Made by a program: the position numbers and the translations under genes. Source: CAZKAP01 sp964552195 (GTDB taxonomy: Bacteria; Bacteroidota; Bacteroidia; Flavobacteriales; Flavobacteriaceae). Taken from it: DNA of 64,000 nt. Location: positions 62,001-126,000 of the forward strand of contig CAZKFM010000002.1 in the NCBI GenBank assembly GCA_964552195.1, read 5' to 3'. Shown here one piece after another: positions 36,007 to 45,415 of this stretch. How positions within the stretch are numbered: the stretch's first letter is position 1; each line of letters opens with the position of its first letter. A model generated the notes under the pieces. It had not been told where the DNA came from. It was given only the letters and a program-made list of their open reading frames with translations, and did not search any database.

Positions 36007-36708
36007 ATGATTACTATTAAAGACCTGCACAAGTCCTACCAGATGGGCTCGAATTCCCTGCATGTACTCAAGGGTATCGACTTTACGGTAGAATCGGGAG
36101 AACTTGTAGCCATAATGGGTTCCTCCGGATCTGGAAAATCAACCCTGCTTAACATCATAGGTATACTGGATAGCGCCGATTCCGGCATCTACGAACTGGA
36201 TGGTGTACCCATTAAGAATCTGGATGAGACCAAGGCGGCCGAGTACAGGAATAAGTTTCTGGGCTTTGTATTTCAGTCGTTCAACCTGATCAACTATAAG
36301 TCTGCCCTGGAGAATGTGGCCCTACCTCTGTACTATCAGGGAATGGGGCGTAAGGAGCGGAATCGCAAAGCGTTGGGATATCTGGAACGAGTAGGCCTGA
36401 AGGAATGGGCCAAGCACCTTCCCAGTGAACTTTCCGGGGGACAGAAGCAACGCGTGGCTATTGCCCGTGCCATGGCCTCTGAGCCCAAAGTACTCCTGGC
36501 CGATGAGCCTACAGGAGCCCTGGATAGCACTACCTCCCACGAAGTGATGGCCCTGATACAGAAGATCAACGACGATGGAAATACCATACTAGTCGTTACG
36601 CATGAGGACGATATTGCGCACATGTGCAAACGCATCGTTTACCTCAAGGATGGGGTAATAGTCAAGGACGAAAAAGTGGAACAGGTAAGAGTTACGCCGC
36701 ATGTTTAG
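36007..36708 (+). CDS. MacB/LolD-type ABC transporter ATPase
   Basis: 233 residues with Walker A MGSSGSGKST (37-46), Q-loop FVFQSFNLI, signature LSGGQKQR (about 142), Walker B VLLADEPT and the switch His in VVTHEDD. Length and motifs fit the MacB/LolD/FtsE group that powers FtsX-type permeases. It starts cassette 2 and overlaps the first permease by eight bases. The upstream 168 bases are gene-free. It is the only such ATPase in the window and may also serve cassette 1. Confidence 0.95.
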   Translation: MITIKDLHKSYQMGSNSLHVLKGIDFTVESGELVAIMGSSGSGKSTLLNIIGILDSADSGIYELDGVPIKNLDETKAAEYRNKFLGFVFQSFNLINYKSALENVALPLYYQGMGRKERNRKALGYLERVGLKEWAKHLPSELSGGQKQRVAIARAMASEPKVLLADEPTGALDSTTSHEVMALIQKINDDGNTILVVTHEDDIAHMCKRIVYLKDGVIVKDEKVEQVRVTPHV

Positions 36709-37930
36709 TCTGGAGGCCTGGAAAGAAATCTATTCTACGCTCCGGAAGAATAAACTCCGGACGTTCCTTACGGGCTTTACCATGGCCCTGGGAATCTTTA
36801 TCGTCGTAATCCTGGTAGGTCTGACCAACGGCCTGAAGAATACCTTCGATAAATTCTTCGGCAATAATCCCACCAATGTTATCTATTTCTTTCCGGGACG
36901 TACGACCATACCCTTCAAAGGATTCGAATCCAACCGACGCGTCGAGTTTGAGAATTCAGATATAGTCGATATACAGGAGAACTTCGACAATTTTCTTTCG
37001 GCTATTTCGCCCAGGATTTCACGGGGGAATTTGGTGCGCTACAAGCAGGAGTCCAATAACTATACCACCCAGGGCGTTGCTCCTTCTCACCACATAGTGG
37101 AACAGACCATTATGATGAAGGGACGCTACATCAACGACAACGACCTTAAGGACCGCACCAAGGTCTGTATAATCGGGCGTATGGTAGTCAAGGACCTGTA
37201 CGGGGATGAGGAACCTATAGGGACCTATTTGGATATCGGTGGAATCGCCTTTCAGGTGGTTGGGGTATTTCAGGACGACGACGGAGATAATGCCGAACGC
37301 ATCATTTATTTACCTTACACGACGGTCCAGCGAATCGAGAAGAGCACAGATAAGGTGGACTTCCTGATCATCCTGTTCAAGCCCGGCATCAGCGCTCAGA
37401 TAGCCACTGCATTTCAGAACAATGTACTGAATTTCCTGAGGGACAAGAAGGTCATTGCCCCAGACGATACCCGAGCCATTTTCGTTAGGAATGTTGCCAG
37501 TGACTATGAGCGCAACCAACAGTTTGCCGGGGCCCTGGGGATGATCGCTTTATCCTTCGCAGTAGGAACCATTATTGCCGGAATTGTGGCCATCGGCAAC
37601 ATCATGGTGTTCGTGGTCAAGGAGCGTACACGTGAGATTGGTATTCGAAAGGCCGTGGGGGCCCGACCCAGGGATATCATCGGCATCATCCTTTTGGAAG
37701 CCTCGGTGATTACCATCATCTTCGGTTTTATAGGCATGGGCATAGGCGTGCTGATCTTGGAGAACATGGGGGATGTGCTCAGCGATTACTTCATCGAAGA
37801 TCCCTATGTGAGTGCCCGCTTTGCGATATCGGCCACCGTATTATTAATTGTCTGTGGAATCCTTGCCGGGATGATACCCGCCCGCAGGGCAGCCCGAATT
37901 CAGCCCGTCGAGGCCATGAGAAGCGAATAA
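36701..37930 (+). CDS. MacB/FtsX-type ABC transporter permease (cassette 2, permease A)
   Basis: 409 residues: N-terminal helix (FLTGFTMALGIFIVVILVGL), MacB-type periplasmic domain, three C-terminal helices and the conserved VVKERTREIGIRKAVGARPR. It ends in ARRAARIQPVEAMRSE. Paralogue of the permease at 25917 (shared LRTFLTG and GIF(I)VI start, KERTRELGIRKALGA-type motif). It overlaps the ATPase start-to-stop and abuts the second permease with no gap, so one operon is very likely. Confidence 0.93.
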   Translation: MFSLEAWKEIYSTLRKNKLRTFLTGFTMALGIFIVVILVGLTNGLKNTFDKFFGNNPTNVIYFFPGRTTIPFKGFESNRRVEFENSDIVDIQENFDNFLSAISPRISRGNLVRYKQESNNYTTQGVAPSHHIVEQTIMMKGRYINDNDLKDRTKVCIIGRMVVKDLYGDEEPIGTYLDIGGIAFQVVGVFQDDDGDNAERIIYLPYTTVQRIEKSTDKVDFLIILFKPGISAQIATAFQNNVLNFLRDKKVIAPDDTRAIFVRNVASDYERNQQFAGALGMIALSFAVGTIIAGIVAIGNIMVFVVKERTREIGIRKAVGARPRDIIGIILLEASVITIIFGFIGMGIGVLILENMGDVLSDYFIEDPYVSARFAISATVLLIVCGILAGMIPARRAARIQPVEAMRSE

Positions 37931-39196
37931 ATGAAACTACTCTTTAGCTTAAATACCTGGCAGGAGATCTTTAATTCCATTGGAAGCAACTGGGTACGCA
38001 CCCTGTTGACCATGTTCGGTGTGTTTTGGGGAATCTTTGTATATATCACCATGTCCGGTGCGGCCAAAGGACTGGATAACGGCTTCGACCGGGCATTCGA
38101 ACGCACGGCGATCAATACCATGTTTGTCTGGGCGCAGCGTACGAGTAAGCCCTATGCGGGCTTCAAACAGGGCCGCTTCGTTCCTATTCGCATCGAGGAC
38201 TTGAGTCTGCTGAAGAAGCGCGTTCCGGATATCGAATATATTGCCCCCTCCAACGCGAAGGGGATATTCGGAAGCCCAGGCGGGGTGATCAAGCGAGGCC
38301 TAAGGCAGGGAAGTTTCGCCGTTTATGGAGAATCCCCGGTATCCCTGAAAATCGCCGCCCGGGATATATTCGAGGGCGGGCGGTACATCAACGACGATGA
38401 CATGAAGTACGAGCGCAAGGTCTGCGTGATTGGTGAACGCGCCAAGGCCGAGCTCTTTGAGAAAGACGAAAAGGCAATAGGAGAATTTATAGAAATTGAT
38501 GGAGTCAGCTTCCAGGTGATCGGAGTACAGAAGTTTATCCCCTCCAGCCCCTTTTCCTCTGATACGGACATATATATTCCGTTTAATACCTATCGAAAGC
38601 TCTACAATACCGGAGACCGGGTCAACTGGATGCTCATAGCGGCTTATGATAGCTCGAATGTGGTGCAGGTGGAGAAGGACATCAAGGCGGTCCTGAAGTT
38701 TGAGAAAAACATCGATCCCACCGACGAGGTGGCGATTTCTTCTGTAAATCTGGGTGCGATTTTTAACAACATTAAGAATTTTTCCTCGGGTATGACACTT
38801 CTTTCCCTGATCATAGGGGTGGCCACCATATTGGCCGGGGTAATATCCATTGGAAATATACTGCTGATCTCCGTCCGGGAACGTACCAAGGAACTCGGCG
38901 TTCGCCGTGCCCTAGGGGCCAAACCCGTAGAGGTCCGCACGTTGATCATACTCGAAAGTACCGTGTTGACACTGATATCCGGAATTTACGGTATTTCTTT
39001 TGGGGCCCTGGTCCTCTGGCTGGTCGATCGCGCCACTCAGGACCTGACGGATTTCCCCTACACGAATCCAACGGTCCCCATCCCCTTTGTGATAGCGGCC
39101 CTGGTGATCATGGTCGTGTTCAGTACACTCATTGGATTAATACCTGCTCAGAGGGCGTTGCGAATCCGGCCTATAGAGGCATTACGAGAAGAATAA
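37931..39196 (+). CDS. MacB/FtsX-type ABC transporter permease (cassette 2, permease B)
   Basis: 421 residues, beginning immediately after the preceding stop. The N-terminal helix (WVRTLLTMFGVFWGIFVYIT) matches that of 27170 (the LLT.FGV.WGI pattern), followed by the MacB-type domain and C-terminal helices with VRERTKELGVRRALGAKPVE. It ends in RALRIRPIEALREE. Forms the predicted heterodimer with 36701. Confidence 0.93.
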   Translation: MKLLFSLNTWQEIFNSIGSNWVRTLLTMFGVFWGIFVYITMSGAAKGLDNGFDRAFERTAINTMFVWAQRTSKPYAGFKQGRFVPIRIEDLSLLKKRVPDIEYIAPSNAKGIFGSPGGVIKRGLRQGSFAVYGESPVSLKIAARDIFEGGRYINDDDMKYERKVCVIGERAKAELFEKDEKAIGEFIEIDGVSFQVIGVQKFIPSSPFSSDTDIYIPFNTYRKLYNTGDRVNWMLIAAYDSSNVVQVEKDIKAVLKFEKNIDPTDEVAISSVNLGAIFNNIKNFSSGMTLLSLIIGVATILAGVISIGNILLISVRERTKELGVRRALGAKPVEVRTLIILESTVLTLISGIYGISFGALVLWLVDRATQDLTDFPYTNPTVPIPFVIAALVIMVVFSTLIGLIPAQRALRIRPIEALREE

Positions 39197-39232
39197 TAAC
39201 AGATTGCATAACAACAACAAATACCAAGTCTA

Positions 39233-40372
39233 ATGAAGAAATTTCTGATCATATCCGGGATAGTCCTCCTGATAGTAGGAGGTCTCGCCGCTGCTTCGTT
39301 CTTTATCAGTTCGAACAGCAAGGATTCCGTTCAATACGAAACCTACTCCCCATTCATCTCCAGTATAGAGAGAAAAACGGTCGCTACCGGTAGCGTGGTG
39401 CCCGAGGATGAGGTGGAGATCAAACCGCAGATTACGGGAATCGTCGATAAGATCCTCAAGAAGGAAGGAGACCAGGTAAAAAGCGGTGACCTGATCGCCG
39501 TAATTAAGGTGGTGCCTAACGAGCAGGCCCTGAATCAGGCGCAGGGAAGGGTGCGCAACGCCGAATTGGCACTGAACAATGCCAAGATCGAATACGACCG
39601 TAGCAAGGCCCTGTATGACAAAGGCGTGATATCGAGCCAGGACTACCTGAACCTGCAGCTGACCTATAACCGGGCCGAACAGGAACTTTCCAACGCCAGG
39701 GCTGACTACCAAATTATACGCCGGGGAACTGCCGGTGGAATCACCGAGGCCAATACCAACATACGGGCCCTGGTCGACGGGACCATTCTAGAAATCCCTG
39801 TGAAAGTAGGTGACCAGGTGATTCAGAGTAACAACTTCAATCCGGGCACCACGGTGGCCATATTGGCCGACCTCAATAAAATGATCTTCGAGGGTCAGGT
39901 AGACGAAGGGGAGGTGGGCAAACTCAAAGTCGGCATGCACCTGACCATTACCATGGGAGCCATTGAGGATAAGCAGTACGAAGCCATCCTGCGCTTCGTT
40001 GCGCCTAAGGGTACAGATGAAGGAGGAGCGGTACAGTTCAAGATCGAAGGGGATGTGACTCTGGACGAGGAATTCCAGATTCGTGCGGGTTACAGCGCCA
40101 ATGCTTCCTTTGTGCTAGAGAGTAAGGACAGCGTACTGGTCATACAAGAAGCTTTGCTGCAATTCGATCGATCTACCAACAAGCCTTATGTTGAGGTACT
40201 CAAAGAGGATGGCAAGTTCGAACGAAGAGATATCGAAATTGGCCTGTCCGATGGCATTAATGTCGAAATCATTTCGGGACTGACCGAGGAAGACAAGGTC
40301 AAACAATGGAATAAGACCGAACCCATAAAGAAGGGTGACGAGGAAGAAGACGGTGGAGAAAACAACGAATAA
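39233..40372 (+). CDS. HlyD/RND-type periplasmic adaptor (cassette 2 membrane-fusion protein)
   Basis: 379 residues: membrane anchor (KFLIISGIVLLIVGGLAAAS), lipoyl-type half-motifs (KTVATGSVVPEDEVEIKPQI; NIRALVDGTILEIPVKVGDQ), coiled-coil hairpin (about 100-165), beta-barrel domain and an acidic C-terminal tail (KKGDEEEDGGENN) absent from the cassette 1 paralogue. It bridges the permeases to the TolC-type channel encoded 12 bases downstream. Confidence 0.94.
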   Translation: MKKFLIISGIVLLIVGGLAAASFFISSNSKDSVQYETYSPFISSIERKTVATGSVVPEDEVEIKPQITGIVDKILKKEGDQVKSGDLIAVIKVVPNEQALNQAQGRVRNAELALNNAKIEYDRSKALYDKGVISSQDYLNLQLTYNRAEQELSNARADYQIIRRGTAGGITEANTNIRALVDGTILEIPVKVGDQVIQSNNFNPGTTVAILADLNKMIFEGQVDEGEVGKLKVGMHLTITMGAIEDKQYEAILRFVAPKGTDEGGAVQFKIEGDVTLDEEFQIRAGYSANASFVLESKDSVLVIQEALLQFDRSTNKPYVEVLKEDGKFERRDIEIGLSDGINVEIISGLTEEDKVKQWNKTEPIKKGDEEEDGGENNE

Positions 40373-40384
40373 AGACCAGAATTG

Positions 40385-41782
40385 ATGATAGGAATCAAAT
40401 CATACCATAAATTCGCCTTTACCCTGCTGCTCTCCCTTATCCTGGGATCGGGTATGTATGCCCAGAAGAAATGGACACTGGAGGAATGCGTAATGTACGC
40501 CATAGAAAACAACCTGACGGTAGAGCAGTTTGAGCTCGATCTGGAGAACGCGGCTATAGCCAAATCCGACGCTCTCGGAAACTTTTTACCCAACCTGAAC
40601 GGTTCTGTTTCGGCTCGTGAAAGCCGCGGTCTGATCCTGGATCCCCAGACCCAGACCAATACCGCTGGTGAGATCCTTTCCGGTTCGGCCAACCTGAATG
40701 TAGGCTATACGCTATTCGACGGTCTTCGAAACTTTAACAGGGCGAGTCGTGCGAAGTTAAATACCATTGCGAACCGCTATCGACTGGAGAACCTGAAGGA
40801 CGATATCCGCCTCAATGTCGCCAACGCCTATTTGCAGGTCATTTCTAACAAAGAAGCCTTGAACGTAGCCAGGGCTCAGTATGAGGTAACGAAGAATGAC
40901 CTGGAGCGGGTAAGGAATTTGGTAGCGGAGGGTGCCGCCCCGGAAGGTGATTTACTCGAAGTGCAGGCCACCGCAGCCACTCAGTTACAGCAGATCACCA
41001 ATACGGAGAGTCTGGTGATCATATCCCGGATTAATCTGGCGCAGCTGCTTCAGATCACGGATTATGAGAATTTCCAGTTGGCGGAAGAGACCTTTAATGT
41101 ACCGGCATCTCAAATTCTGAAGAATACTCCCAAAGTGATCTTCGAAAAAGCGTTGTCGTTTAGGAACGATGTGAAATTTGCCGAAACGAATGTGGAAGTA
41201 GCGGAGAAAGACCTGTCGATTGCTCGGGGCGCCTACTATCCGACACTCAGTGCGTTCTTCAACTACAATACCTTTGCCACAGATGCCTTTCAAATCGCTC
41301 CGAATCCGGATCAGGACCCCGGTGACCCCACAGACGATTTCGTGGTGTTCCGACCGGACTTCGTGGCTCAGCTCGAGAACAATGATGGGATTTCCTATGG
41401 CTTCCAGATGAACATACCCATTTTTAACGGGAACTCCGCACGCAATAACGTTAAGCGGGCCAAGATTGGGGTACTGCAAAGTAAGCTGCAACTGGAGCAG
41501 ACCAAACTCGACCTGGAGAATGCCATCAACCAGGCCTACGTCGATGTGGAAACCTTTTACCTCGCGTATGATGCCGCCCTAAAGACGCTTGATGCGCGCC
41601 GTGTCGCCCTTGATTACGCAAGGCAGCGCTACGAAAATGGTCTGCTTAATGCCTTCGATTACGGTCAGGCCCAGGCCCGTTTGGATAACGCAGAAGCCAC
41701 AGCGATACGAACCAAGTACGATTATATTTTCCGTCTCAAAATCCTGGAATTCTATTTCGGACTTCCAATAGTGCTCGATTAA
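40385..41782 (+). CDS. TolC family outer-membrane efflux protein
   Basis: 465 residues from the ATG at 40385 (a TTG three bases earlier is less likely). Signal peptide (FAFTLLLSLILGSGMYAQ), then the repeated coiled-coil plan of outer-membrane efflux proteins (WTLEECVMYAIENNLTVEQF; FRNDVKFAETNVEVAEKDLS; ARQRYENGLLNAFDYGQAQA). It supplies the outer-membrane duct for cassette 2 and perhaps for cassette 1, which has none. Last gene of the operon; tsaB follows after 25 bases and may be read through. Confidence 0.95.
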   Translation: MIGIKSYHKFAFTLLLSLILGSGMYAQKKWTLEECVMYAIENNLTVEQFELDLENAAIAKSDALGNFLPNLNGSVSARESRGLILDPQTQTNTAGEILSGSANLNVGYTLFDGLRNFNRASRAKLNTIANRYRLENLKDDIRLNVANAYLQVISNKEALNVARAQYEVTKNDLERVRNLVAEGAAPEGDLLEVQATAATQLQQITNTESLVIISRINLAQLLQITDYENFQLAEETFNVPASQILKNTPKVIFEKALSFRNDVKFAETNVEVAEKDLSIARGAYYPTLSAFFNYNTFATDAFQIAPNPDQDPGDPTDDFVVFRPDFVAQLENNDGISYGFQMNIPIFNGNSARNNVKRAKIGVLQSKLQLEQTKLDLENAINQAYVDVETFYLAYDAALKTLDARRVALDYARQRYENGLLNAFDYGQAQARLDNAEATAIRTKYDYIFRLKILEFYFGLPIVLD

Positions 41783-41807
41783 ATTTGCAGGATCTAAGCA
41801 TTGGCCT

Positions 41808-42476
41808 ATGATTCTGTGTTTGGAAACCACATCCAAGAATTGCTCCGTATCCCTGTTTGACGGCTCTGAGTCTATACTCAGGGAGGAGCGCAGCGATCGG
41901 TACATACACTCCGAGAAGCTGCATCTCTTTATCGATGAAGTTCATCATTTGGCGGGTATCCAGCCAACAGATCTCAAAGCGGTTGCCGTAAGTCAGGGTC
42001 CGGGCTCTTATACCGGACTACGAATCGGCGTGGCCACGGCCAAGGGCATTTGTTATGCCCTGGGAATACCCCTAATTGCCCTGAACTCCCTGGAAGTGCT
42101 CGCACGATTAGTGGCGGTGGATGAGTCCGATCGTATCATACCTGTTATGGATGCCCGGCGGATGGAGGTTTACAGCCAAGTGTACGCATCCGATTTCACT
42201 CCGCTGCGCGAGATCCGGGCCGAGGTGATCTCCGAAGATGCCTTCGTGGAATACCGGGGTACTGGAGTCTTGCACTTAGTCGGGGATGGAGCGGAGAAAT
42301 GCCTGGGCCTACTCGGGGAAGATGGGTTTCGCTATTACACCGACCTGCTGCCCACAGCACAGATTATGGGGCCCGTAGCGTACGCCCGTTTCAAGTCCGG
42401 CCAATTCGAGGATGTCGCCTATTTCGAACCTTACTATCTGAAGGACTTCCAGACCACCAAGCCCAAGGGCTCCTGA
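41808..42476 (+). CDS. tsaB: tRNA threonylcarbamoyladenosine modification protein TsaB
   Basis: Non-catalytic partner of TsaD in t6A37 tRNA modification. 222 residues with the actin-like/ASKHA N-terminal lobe (MILCLETTSKNCSVSLFDG), the conserved AVSQGPGSYTGLRIGVATAKG and IPVMDARRMEVYSQVY. Length is normal. Converges with the mscS gene; only 19 bases separate the stops and no clear terminator was seen. Confidence 0.93.
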   Translation: MILCLETTSKNCSVSLFDGSESILREERSDRYIHSEKLHLFIDEVHHLAGIQPTDLKAVAVSQGPGSYTGLRIGVATAKGICYALGIPLIALNSLEVLARLVAVDESDRIIPVMDARRMEVYSQVYASDFTPLREIRAEVISEDAFVEYRGTGVLHLVGDGAEKCLGLLGEDGFRYYTDLLPTAQIMGPVAYARFKSGQFEDVAYFEPYYLKDFQTTKPKGS

Positions 42477-42495
42477 ACGTACTTACTAGTGATAT

Positions 42496-43353
42496 CTAGT
42501 CTGCAGCATCGCCCACTCGGTGGACTACACGCTGTGGGAACGGTATTTCGATTCCGTTCTTATCGAAGGCTATCTTGATATTCTCGATTAATTCGAAATG
42601 AGCCGGCCAGAATACGCTGGTATGCGCCCAGAACCGCACTGCAAGGTTGACAGAACTGTCCGCCAACTCCGATAGCAAAACCGCCGGGGCGGGATCTTTA
42701 TCGATGCGCTCGTCGGCGGCGCACAGGTCTAGAATGATCCGGCGGGCCTCCTCGATGTCTGAACTGTAGGAAATACCGATGGTGATGTTGTCCCGGCGGC
42801 GATCCAGGGTGTTATAATTCACAATACTTCCATTGGAGAGAGCCCCATTTGGAATCGAGGCGATTTGATTTCCAAAGGTTATGATCTTGGTATTGAAGAT
42901 CCCGATTTCCTGTACTTCTCCGTCTATGCCCTGGGCAGAGACCCAGTCACCGACTTTCATCGGTTTGAAGATCAACAGCAGTATACCCCCTGCGAAGTTG
43001 GATAGCGATCCCTGCAAAGCGAGGCCTACGGCTAGTCCAGCTGCACCAATTACGGCGATCAGGGAAGACGTCTTAACGCCAAGCTGAGTAATGATGAGAA
43101 CGATCAGCAGTACACGGAGGCTGTACTTGACTACGTTCTGGATAAAGAGTTTAAGGGTAACATCGTAGTCCTTTTTGTCGAAGAACCGCTTGAGTCGGGC
43201 ATTGGCCAGGGGAATCGCCCATATGCCGATCAGGAGGATCAAAAGTGCGGATACCAGGTTTGGAACAAAGCCCCAGAACCATTCTATGCCCTGTTTGAGG
43301 TGTTCACTGATTCCGTTTACCGTTTCGTCGATTTGAATTTGATAGCGTATCAT
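42496..43353 (-). CDS. Small-conductance mechanosensitive channel (MscS family)
   Basis: 285 residues from the ATG at 43353, which overlaps the stop of the upstream DUF255 gene (ATGA); a longer frame to 43404 is rejected for that reason. Three N-terminal helices including the Gly/Ala-rich pore helix (SLIAVIGAAGLAVGLALQGS, then LSNFAGGI), and the cytoplasmic MscS beta domain (FKPMKVGDWV, EVQEIGIFNTKI). It releases solutes on hypo-osmotic shock. It ends FPQRVVHRVGDAAD. Probably translationally coupled to the DUF255 gene. Confidence 0.93.
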   Translation of the reverse strand: MIRYQIQIDETVNGISEHLKQGIEWFWGFVPNLVSALLILLIGIWAIPLANARLKRFFDKKDYDVTLKLFIQNVVKYSLRVLLIVLIITQLGVKTSSLIAVIGAAGLAVGLALQGSLSNFAGGILLLIFKPMKVGDWVSAQGIDGEVQEIGIFNTKIITFGNQIASIPNGALSNGSIVNYNTLDRRRDNITIGISYSSDIEEARRIILDLCAADERIDKDPAPAVLLSELADSSVNLAVRFWAHTSVFWPAHFELIENIKIAFDKNGIEIPFPQRVVHRVGDAAD

Positions 43354-45401
43354 GGTTTTGTTGTTTTTTCGAGTTCTTGAATGGAGTGTACTGGTAGCTG
43401 GCAATGACCGTACTGACAGGCAAAATACCGGATGTCGTCACCGACTTGTTTGCCGTTCAGCACTTCCGGGAAATCCGTTGGCCTGCCGGAACCGGCATAG
43501 ATTCTATGGGGGTGATAGGTCTTAAAGAGCTCCTTGAGGCCCTGGCTGTTATCTTCTCCAAGGACCGCAACCTCGTAGAATGGCCCCTCCTCAAACAGGA
43601 AGACCTTTAACCAAAGGGCGTAATAGCCCGGGTAACGCACCGCCGTCTCCCAGATCTCATCCCGCATCCGTTCTGAAATAGCGGTGTATTCAAGTGATGG
43701 AAAAAGCCTTCCCAGTACCCACAGATTTTCGCACATTACGGCGTTGGAAGAGGGAATGACATTATCCTCGGTTTCGAAGGTGTTCCGGATCAGGGAGCCC
43801 TGTTTTTGGGAAGCGTAGGCCAGTAGAGCGGTATCCGGACGACCGAATGTCTGCAACACGTAATCCGTCCAGTACAATGCCTGTTCCAGATCGCGGTTTT
43901 GTTGTAAGATCTGATAGCGATCGGTATAGAATCGGATCAGGAAGGCGTAATCGTCCAGGAAGCCCTCTCGCTCCCTGCCGTCCTGACCAAAAGTCCTCCG
44001 GAGGAAACCCCGCTGCTCCGCTACCAGTTCCTGTTCTATGAATTCCAGTATTCCATCGGCGATGTCCCGATACGATTCATCCCCAAATACCCGGAAGGCC
44101 CTCAAGAGTCCTGAACCCGTAATGGCATTCCAGGAGGCTATAATTTTGGAATCCCTTTCCGGAGGCTTTCGATTGGCCTCGCGGTAGTTTCGGAGCAGGA
44201 GCAGTGACTTGTTCAGGCTCTCCCGCATTTCGGTCTCGTTCATCTCCAGGTCCCTGGCGAGCCTCTCCCAGGAACGATCTCTGATAAAAACGTAATTGCC
44301 GTTTTCCCAATGACCCTTATCGTTCATGTTAAAGCAGACCTTTATAAGCCTGGCTTCCTTATGGGTCAGCACTTCATCGATTTCCTTGTCGGTCCAAACG
44401 TAGAAGGCGCCCTCTTCCGATTCACCACTAGTATTCAGGCTATCGGCATCCAGGGCCGAGTAGAGCCCTCCGTGCTCACTGAGGAGTTCCCTTCGAATGA
44501 AATTCGCAATTCCTTCTGCGGTTTCTCTAAAGAGTTCATCACCGAACTGGGTATAGGCGTCGCTGTAGGTTCTCAGTAGCAAACCGTTATCGTATAGCAT
44601 TTTCTCAAAATGGGGTACATGCCAGCGGGCATCTACCGAGTACCTGGCGAAGCCTCCGCCCACTACATCGTGTACTCCTCCCCAGGCCATTCGCATAAGG
44701 GTGGTGCGCACATGGTCCAATACCGCCTGATCTTTTCGCTTCCAGCCGTATTGCATCAACATGTCCAATGTGGCCGGCATCATGAACTTGGGAGCCCGGT
44801 TATTTCCGCCGTACACTTCGTCCCATAGTGAGGACCATTCCCGGATCGCACGGTCGATCCGTCCTGATTCTCGCACAGGCTTTTCATCGCTTGCCACCAA
44901 TTTGGTTTCCCTCAGGCCCTGGTGGAGGTTGGCTGCGTAGGATTCTACCTTGCCCGGATCGCTTTTGTGGAGCTCAACGAGTTGGGATAGGGCAGAAAGC
45001 CAGCGGTCCTTGGGCAGATAGGTCGCTCCCCAAAAAGGCCGCTGATTGGGAAGAGCAACTATGTTCAAAGGCCATCCCCCCTGCCCGGACATAAGCTGGA
45101 GGGCATCCATGTAAATGTGGTCGATATCCGGCCGCTCCTCCCGGTCTACCTTGATGTTCACAAAGTGTTTATTCATGAAGGCGGCCACTTCTTCGTCTTC
45201 GAAGCAGTGTTCTTCCATGACATGACACCAGTGGCAGGCAGAATAGCCGATACTGATCAGGAGCAGCTTTCCCTCCGATCGGTTATGTTCGAGGATTTTT
45301 TCATCCCAAGGCTTCCAGTCCACGGGATTGTATGCGTGCTGCAGCAGATACGGACTGGAACTGTTTATCAGGGAATTGGCTTTGCGGTTTTTATCCGGCA
45401 T
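43350..45401 (-). CDS. DUF255 thioredoxin-domain protein (YyaL/SPATA20-like)
   Basis: 683 residues. N-terminal thioredoxin-like DUF255 domain with the invariant SACHWCHVMEEHCFEDEEVA motif (CxxC) and GGWPLNIVALP, followed by an alpha/alpha-barrel region resembling glycan-processing or N-acyl-glucosamine epimerase folds (HVPHFEKMLYDNGLLLRTYS; LDADSL; FLDDYAFLIRFY). The family is nearly universal but its biochemical role is unknown. Coupled with mscS downstream; nfu lies 14 bases upstream in the same direction. Confidence 0.92.
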   Translation of the reverse strand: MPDKNRKANSLINSSSPYLLQHAYNPVDWKPWDEKILEHNRSEGKLLLISIGYSACHWCHVMEEHCFEDEEVAAFMNKHFVNIKVDREERPDIDHIYMDALQLMSGQGGWPLNIVALPNQRPFWGATYLPKDRWLSALSQLVELHKSDPGKVESYAANLHQGLRETKLVASDEKPVRESGRIDRAIREWSSLWDEVYGGNNRAPKFMMPATLDMLMQYGWKRKDQAVLDHVRTTLMRMAWGGVHDVVGGGFARYSVDARWHVPHFEKMLYDNGLLLRTYSDAYTQFGDELFRETAEGIANFIRRELLSEHGGLYSALDADSLNTSGESEEGAFYVWTDKEIDEVLTHKEARLIKVCFNMNDKGHWENGNYVFIRDRSWERLARDLEMNETEMRESLNKSLLLLRNYREANRKPPERDSKIIASWNAITGSGLLRAFRVFGDESYRDIADGILEFIEQELVAEQRGFLRRTFGQDGREREGFLDDYAFLIRFYTDRYQILQQNRDLEQALYWTDYVLQTFGRPDTALLAYASQKQGSLIRNTFETEDNVIPSSNAVMCENLWVLGRLFPSLEYTAISERMRDEIWETAVRYPGYYALWLKVFLFEEGPFYEVAVLGEDNSQGLKELFKTYHPHRIYAGSGRPTDFPEVLNGKQVGDDIRYFACQYGHCQLPVHSIQELEKTTKP

Positions 45402-45415
45402 AGGAAGTGAAGGGC

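Noticed and set aside
43354..43404. Longer mscS start
   Set aside because: It would overlap the DUF255 gene by over 50 bases; the ATGA overlap at 43350-43353 is the more usual arrangement.
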